Of a DNA stretch of 64,000 nt, positions 59,643-64,000 are shown piece after piece. The DNA is from Massilia antarctica (GTDB taxonomy: Bacteria > Pseudomonadota > Gammaproteobacteria > Burkholderiales > Burkholderiaceae_D). The stretch's first letter is position 1, and each line of letters opens with the position of its first letter. Made by a program: the position numbers and the translations under genes. Under the pieces are notes generated by a model. That model did not search any database, was not told the origin of the DNA, and saw nothing but the letters and a program-made list of their open reading frames with translations. The stretch spans positions 930,001 to 994,000 of the forward strand of contig NZ_CP065053.1 of assembly GCF_015689335.1 (NCBI RefSeq). Reading direction: 5' to 3'.

Positions 59643-61687
59643 GCGCGCCGAATGCCCTGTTCCGGCGCCTGAGCCGCTACTACCTGTGGTACACGGTGTG
59701 CTTCGCGGCCTTCGTACTCTCGCTGGCCCTGCTCGAACGCGAAGGCATGCCGAGAGTCTGGCTCGGCTACCTGTATATGTTCGCCACCATCGTGCTGTAC
59801 GCGGCCATCGGCGTCATCAGCCGCACCTCGAACGTGACGGAATATTATGTGGCCGGGCGCCGGGTGCCGGCCATGTTCAACGGTATGGCCACCGCGGCCG
59901 ACTGGATTTCGGCGGCCAGCTTCATCAGCCTGGCGGGCGGGCTGTTCCTGCACGGCTTCGACGGCCTGGCCTATATCATGGGCTGGACCGGCGGCTACTG
60001 CCTGGTGGCGCTGCTGATCGCGCCCTACCTGCGCAAGTTCGCCCAGTACACCATCCCCGATTTTTTAGCGGCACGCTATGGCGGCGGTGCCGGCGGGCGC
60101 GGCGGGCCGGTGCGGGTGATGGCGGTGGCCGCCACCATCATCGTCTCGTTCACCTACGTGGTGGCGCAGATTTACGCGGTCGGGCTGATCGCCTCGCGCT
60201 TTACCGGCGTCGATTTTTCGGTCGGCATTTTCCTGGGACTGGCCAGCATCCTGGTGTGCTCCTTCCTGGGCGGCATGCGCGCCATTACCTGGACCCAGGT
60301 GGCGCAGTACATCATCATTCTGGTGGCTTTCCTGCTGCCCACCATGTGGCTCTCGCTCAAGCATGCCGACAACCCGGTGCCGCAGCTGGCCTACGGCACC
60401 GTCATGCCCAAGCTGGCCGCGCGCGAGGCCGAACTCGAACGCGACCCGCGCGAGCGCGAAGTGCGCGCCATCTTCGCCCAGCGCGCCGGGTACTACCAGG
60501 CGCTGGCGGCAAGCCTGCCCGCCTCGTGGGAAAACGGACGCCAGGATCTGGAGCGCCGCCTCGATTCGGTGCGCCTGCGCAATGCCGCGCTGGGCGAGAT
60601 CCGCGCCGCCGAACGCGCCCTGCTCGCCTGGCCCAAGAACGCCGACGACGCCGCGCGCAGCTGGAATGCGGCGCGCGCGGCCAACCTGGCGCGCTCCTTG
60701 CCGTCCCAGCCGCACGCCACGCCCTTTCCCGGCGTCGACCAGGCCGCCTCCGACATCCGCCGCAACAATTTTCTGGCCTTGGTGTTTTGCCTGATGCTGG
60801 GCACGGCCGCGCTGCCGCATATCCTGATGCGCTCCTACACCACCGCCTCGGTGCACGACACCCGCGTGTCGGTATTCTGGACCCTGTTTTTCATTTTGCT
60901 CATTTACCTGTCCATCCCGGCGCTGGCGGTGCTGATCAAGTACGACCTGTACAGCACGCTGGTCGGGACCCGCTTCACGCAGCTGCCCAACTGGATCAGC
61001 TACTGGGCCAGTGTGGACAAGCTCAATCCCCTCATCAGTATTGCCGACATCAATGGCGACGGCATCGTCCAGTTGGCCGAAATCGCCATCGACGGCGACA
61101 TGCTGGTACTGGCCACACCTGAAATCGGTGGCCTGCCCTACGTGATTTCGGGGCTGGTGGCGGCCGGGGGGCTGGCTGCGGCCCTGTCCACCGCCGACGG
61201 GCTGCTGCTGGCGATCTCGAACGCGCTCTCGCACGACTTCTATTACAAGGTGATCGACCCAGGCGCCTCGACCCAGAAACGGGTCACCATTTCCAAGCTG
61301 CTACTGCTGGCGGTGGCCTTCATCGCCGCCTATGCCGCGTCGCAGAAACCGGCCGACATCCTGTCCTTGGTGGGCGCGGCCTTTTCGCTGGCGGCCTCGA
61401 CCCTGTTCCCGGCGCTGGCGCTGGGCGTGTTCTGGAAGCGCGCCAACCATGCCGGCGCCCTGGCCGGCATGGCGTCCGGCTTTTGTGTCTGCCTGTACTA
61501 CATGCTGCACACCAACCCTATCCTGGGCGGCAGCGCGGCCGGCCAGTGGTGCCATATCGCCCCCATGTCGGCCGGCGTGTTCGGGGTGCCGGCCGGGGTG
61601 CTGGTGCTGGTCGTGATCAGCCTGCTCACACCGGCGCCGGATACTAGTTCGGACGGCTTGATCGACCATCTGCGCGCGCCCGAATGA
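59639..61687 (+). CDS. Sodium:solute symporter, VC_2705 subfamily
   Basis: 682 aa from ATG 59639 (ATGA overlap). About thirteen helices. The SSS pattern is clear in VTEYYVAGRRVPAMFNGMATAADWISAASFISLAGGLF, PDFLAARYGGG and SFLGGMRAITWTQVAQYIIILVAF. A soluble, charged, helical insertion fills about residues 260-375. Residues 470-481, DINGDGIVQLAE, match a full EF-hand calcium loop (acidic or polar at 1, 3, 5, 9, 12 and Gly at 6). Relatives take up acetate or other small acids; the substrate here is unknown. Confidence 0.9.
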   Translation: MSAPNALFRRLSRYYLWYTVCFAAFVLSLALLEREGMPRVWLGYLYMFATIVLYAAIGVISRTSNVTEYYVAGRRVPAMFNGMATAADWISAASFISLAGGLFLHGFDGLAYIMGWTGGYCLVALLIAPYLRKFAQYTIPDFLAARYGGGAGGRGGPVRVMAVAATIIVSFTYVVAQIYAVGLIASRFTGVDFSVGIFLGLASILVCSFLGGMRAITWTQVAQYIIILVAFLLPTMWLSLKHADNPVPQLAYGTVMPKLAAREAELERDPREREVRAIFAQRAGYYQALAASLPASWENGRQDLERRLDSVRLRNAALGEIRAAERALLAWPKNADDAARSWNAARAANLARSLPSQPHATPFPGVDQAASDIRRNNFLALVFCLMLGTAALPHILMRSYTTASVHDTRVSVFWTLFFILLIYLSIPALAVLIKYDLYSTLVGTRFTQLPNWISYWASVDKLNPLISIADINGDGIVQLAEIAIDGDMLVLATPEIGGLPYVISGLVAAGGLAAALSTADGLLLAISNALSHDFYYKVIDPGASTQKRVTISKLLLLAVAFIAAYAASQKPADILSLVGAAFSLAASTLFPALALGVFWKRANHAGALAGMASGFCVCLYYMLHTNPILGGSAAGQWCHIAPMSAGVFGVPAGVLVLVVISLLTPAPDTSSDGLIDHLRAPE

Positions 61688-61809
61688 CGAATTGTCGCGA
61701 CAACGCAGCGCCGTCGCGGAACGCGCTGGCACGGCCTGCGCCAAGCGGCTAGGATACATGGCGCGGACCCGTTTCGCCGTCCTTCCCGCTTCCCGTTGAT
61801 CGAGACACT

Positions 61810-63885
61810 ATGTCCAGCTATCTCCTGCCCTTGCTGCGCGCCGTGGTCCTGTTCGCCTGCGCGCTGACCGCCCCCGCCTTCAGCGCCGATGCGGCGCCGC
61901 CGGCGCCACCGCCGATCGCCGACTTCTTCGATAACCCGGCCTTCAGCGATGCCATTCTTTCGCCCAACGGCAAGTTCCTGGCCCTGCGCTTTTCCAACGA
62001 CAACAAGCGTGACCGCCTGATCGTGATCGACCTGGCCACCAACGCCATCAAGGTCGTGGCCCAGTTCAGCGATCGCGACGTCAACCAGTTCGAGTGGGTC
62101 AACAACGAACGGCTGGTGTTCGATTCGACCGATAAAACCATCGGCCCGGGCGACGCGGTCTACTGGCCCGGCCTGTTCGCGGTCAACCGCGATGGCAGCA
62201 ATTTCAGGCAACTGGTGCAGGTCAGCGGCAGCTTCATCCAGGAGCATGGCGTGGCCCGCAACGTCTTGCCGGCCGATCATTTCTTGGTCGCGCAGAAAGG
62301 CGCGCAAAACTCGGACGATGTGTACGTCACCAATCCCAAGCGCGAAGGCCTCGATGAGGCCGGCGACCTCAAGTACGTCAACCTGGTGCGGGTCAACACC
62401 CTCACCGGGCGGACCGACACGGTGCGCCGTCCGGGGCTGGCGCGCGGCTGGCTGCTCGACCACAAGGGCGAGCCGCGCATCTGCGTCACGCTCGACAAGA
62501 ATACCGAAGCGGTCTGGTACCTGGACCCGTCCAGCAAGGAATGGCGCCAGATCGCGTCCTTCGACGCTTACCTGGGCGGCAAGGACGCATTCACGCCGCT
62601 CGCGTTCGCCCCCGACGGCACCTTGTACGTGCTCAGCGCCAGGGGCAAGGACAAGCAAGCGCTGCATACCTTCGATCTGCGCACCGGGCAGATCAGCGCC
62701 GAGCCGCTGGTGGTGCTGGCCGATTACGACTTCAGCGGCAGGCTGATCAGCTCGCGCGACAAGTTGCTCGGCGTGCGCTACCTGAGCGATGCGCGCGCCA
62801 CCGTCTGGTTCGACGAGAAGATGAAAGCGCTGCAGGCGGCCATCGACGCCGCCCTGCCCGCCACCGTCAACCTGATCGACGTGCCCGCGCGCGCCGAGGC
62901 ACCCTGGGTGCTGGTGCGCTCGTATTCCGACAGGCAGCCGGAACGCTACATCCTGTACAACCTCGAGAGCGGCAAGTTCAATCCTGTCGGCAGTACCCAT
63001 GAACGCATCGTCCCGGCCCGGATGGCCGAGCAGGAACTGGTGCGCATCACGGCGCGCGACGGCTTGACGGTGCCGGCCTGGCTGACTGTGCCTACCGCGG
63101 TGCCTACCGCCGTGCCTACCGCCGTGCCTACCGCCGTGCCTACCGCCGTTCCCAAGGGAAAGCGCAAAAACCTGCCGATGGTGGTGCTGGTGCACGGCGG
63201 CCCTAACGTACGCGGCAACGAGTGGGCCTGGTCTCCCGACAGCCAGTTCCTGGCCTCGCGCGGCTACGCCGTGCTCGAACCCGAATTTCGCGGCAGCACC
63301 GGCTTCGGCACCAGGCACTATCGTGCCGGCTGGAAGCAGTGGGGTTTGAAAATGCAGGACGATATCGCCGATGCCACCAAGTGGGCAATCGCCCAGGGCA
63401 TCGCCGACCCCAAGCGCATCTGCATCGCCGGCGCCAGCTACGGCGGCTACGCCACCCTGATGGGGCTGGTGAACGATCCGGCCCTGTACAAGTGCGGCAT
63501 CAACTGGGTCGGCGTGACCGACATCAATCTGCTCTACACGGGCCACTGGAGCTTCACCTCCGACATCAGCAGCGCCTACCTCAAGTACGGTGCGCCGACC
63601 CTGATCGGCGACCTGGAAAAGGATGCGGCCCAGCTGCGCGCCACCTCGCCCCTGCTGCTGGCGGCGCGCATCACCCAGCCGCTGCTGCTGGCCTATGGCG
63701 GCGCCGACCGGCGCGTGCCCCTGTACCACGGCAAGAAATTCCTCGAAGCGCTCAAGGAACATAACCCGAACGTCGAATGGGTGGTGTACCAGGAAGAAGG
63801 ACACGGCTGGTCGCTGCCGAAAAACCGCATCGACTTCTGGGGCCGGGTCGAAAAGTTCTTGCAGCGCCAGATCGGCACGCCCTGA
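61810..63885 (+). CDS. S9-family prolyl oligopeptidase-like peptidase
   Basis: 691 aa. A signal peptide (to about 26, APAFSA) suggests export. The N-terminal 400 residues form a beta-propeller; the C-terminal alpha/beta-hydrolase part has VVLVHGGPNVRG, EFRGSTGFGTRHY, the nucleophile CIAGASYGGYATLMG, AYGGADRRVPL with the Asp and EEGHGWSLP with the His. It should remove peptides from short substrates in the periplasm. A run of the four-residue repeat VPTA separates propeller and hydrolase. Confidence 0.92.
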   Translation: MSSYLLPLLRAVVLFACALTAPAFSADAAPPAPPPIADFFDNPAFSDAILSPNGKFLALRFSNDNKRDRLIVIDLATNAIKVVAQFSDRDVNQFEWVNNERLVFDSTDKTIGPGDAVYWPGLFAVNRDGSNFRQLVQVSGSFIQEHGVARNVLPADHFLVAQKGAQNSDDVYVTNPKREGLDEAGDLKYVNLVRVNTLTGRTDTVRRPGLARGWLLDHKGEPRICVTLDKNTEAVWYLDPSSKEWRQIASFDAYLGGKDAFTPLAFAPDGTLYVLSARGKDKQALHTFDLRTGQISAEPLVVLADYDFSGRLISSRDKLLGVRYLSDARATVWFDEKMKALQAAIDAALPATVNLIDVPARAEAPWVLVRSYSDRQPERYILYNLESGKFNPVGSTHERIVPARMAEQELVRITARDGLTVPAWLTVPTAVPTAVPTAVPTAVPTAVPKGKRKNLPMVVLVHGGPNVRGNEWAWSPDSQFLASRGYAVLEPEFRGSTGFGTRHYRAGWKQWGLKMQDDIADATKWAIAQGIADPKRICIAGASYGGYATLMGLVNDPALYKCGINWVGVTDINLLYTGHWSFTSDISSAYLKYGAPTLIGDLEKDAAQLRATSPLLLAARITQPLLLAYGGADRRVPLYHGKKFLEALKEHNPNVEWVVYQEEGHGWSLPKNRIDFWGRVEKFLQRQIGTP
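63088..63147. repeat. Five 12-bp tandem repeats in the S9 peptidase gene
   Basis: GTGCCTACCGC(C/G) occurs five times in a row and encodes VPTA units at the domain boundary. Only the first unit differs, by one base, so the array is recent and may vary in number without shifting the frame. Confidence 0.92.
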
Positions 63886-64000
63886 CACCGGCGCAGCGAT
63901 AAGACTGGCGTCAACGTTGGCAAAACGATAGTATTGACAGACTGGACAGGCTACAACTGTCCGCTTTGCTTCCATCCTATCGAGCCGCCCCATGCCGACC
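63886..64000. other. Right edge of the window
   Basis: 115 bases after the S9 peptidase gene. A possible ATG at 63992 is too close to the end to judge. No other feature seen. Confidence 0.4.

Noticed and set aside
61498..63993. 831-codon minus-strand frame opposite the S9 peptidase
   Set aside because: Antisense shadow; the peptidase strand has the complete catalytic motifs and signal peptide.

Overview
The window reads as chromosomal DNA of a high-GC betaproteobacterium. Gene content (RecA-RecX, SucCD, FKBP, CysK, GcdH, a sigma-54 pilin locus, many shadow frames from GC-rich codons) suggests the Oxalobacteraceae (Massilia/Duganella/Janthinobacterium-like). That placement is an inference from gene style, not a database match. 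No rRNA, tRNA or CRISPR array was recognised.

Region by region. 1-5.3 kb: a truncated CDF cation exporter, then a leftward run FKBP isomerase, CysK and four small poorly known genes including a SMI1/KNR4 protein, plus tcdA. 5.3-8.0 kb: a palindromic repeat, an in-frame hemerythrin-PdxH fusion and a cyclopropane-fatty-acid synthase-like methyltransferase. 8.1-11.5 kb: a three-gene leftward cluster: a 272-aa protein built almost wholly of Gly-x-Gln triplets, a DUF6445/2OG-Fe(II)-oxygenase-like gene cut exactly by an IS4-family element, and a 117-aa protein whose N-terminus resembles that of the Gly-x-Gln protein. 11.8-22 kb: hybrid kinase plus HD-GYP regulator, msrA, flavin reductase, gcdH, OmpW, and two lipoprotein hydrolases. 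22-37 kb: core metabolism (purC-purE-purK-sua5, fba-pyk-pgk), azlCD, YheT-like hydrolase, Rpn nuclease, BepA-like protease and moaC.

37.4-48.7 kb is the most structured part: seven intact type IV pilin-like genes and one decapitated pilin on the minus strand, among one IS3-family element and four IS66 remnants. A pilin block is present twice (39309-40864 and 42348-43903, constant offset 3039 bp) and is nearly identical, while its flanks are visibly diverged. Four of the seven pilins carry a textbook sigma-54 -24/-12 promoter; three do not. The pattern fits an old duplication kept uniform by recombination.

48.8-64 kb: FHA protein, sucCD, DUF2889, an IS50-like element with a broken transposase that split a small two-gene operon, recX-recA with a LexA box, a two-component system, a DUF4212/sodium-solute symporter pair carrying an EF-hand-like loop, and an S9 peptidase with a 12-bp tandem repeat.
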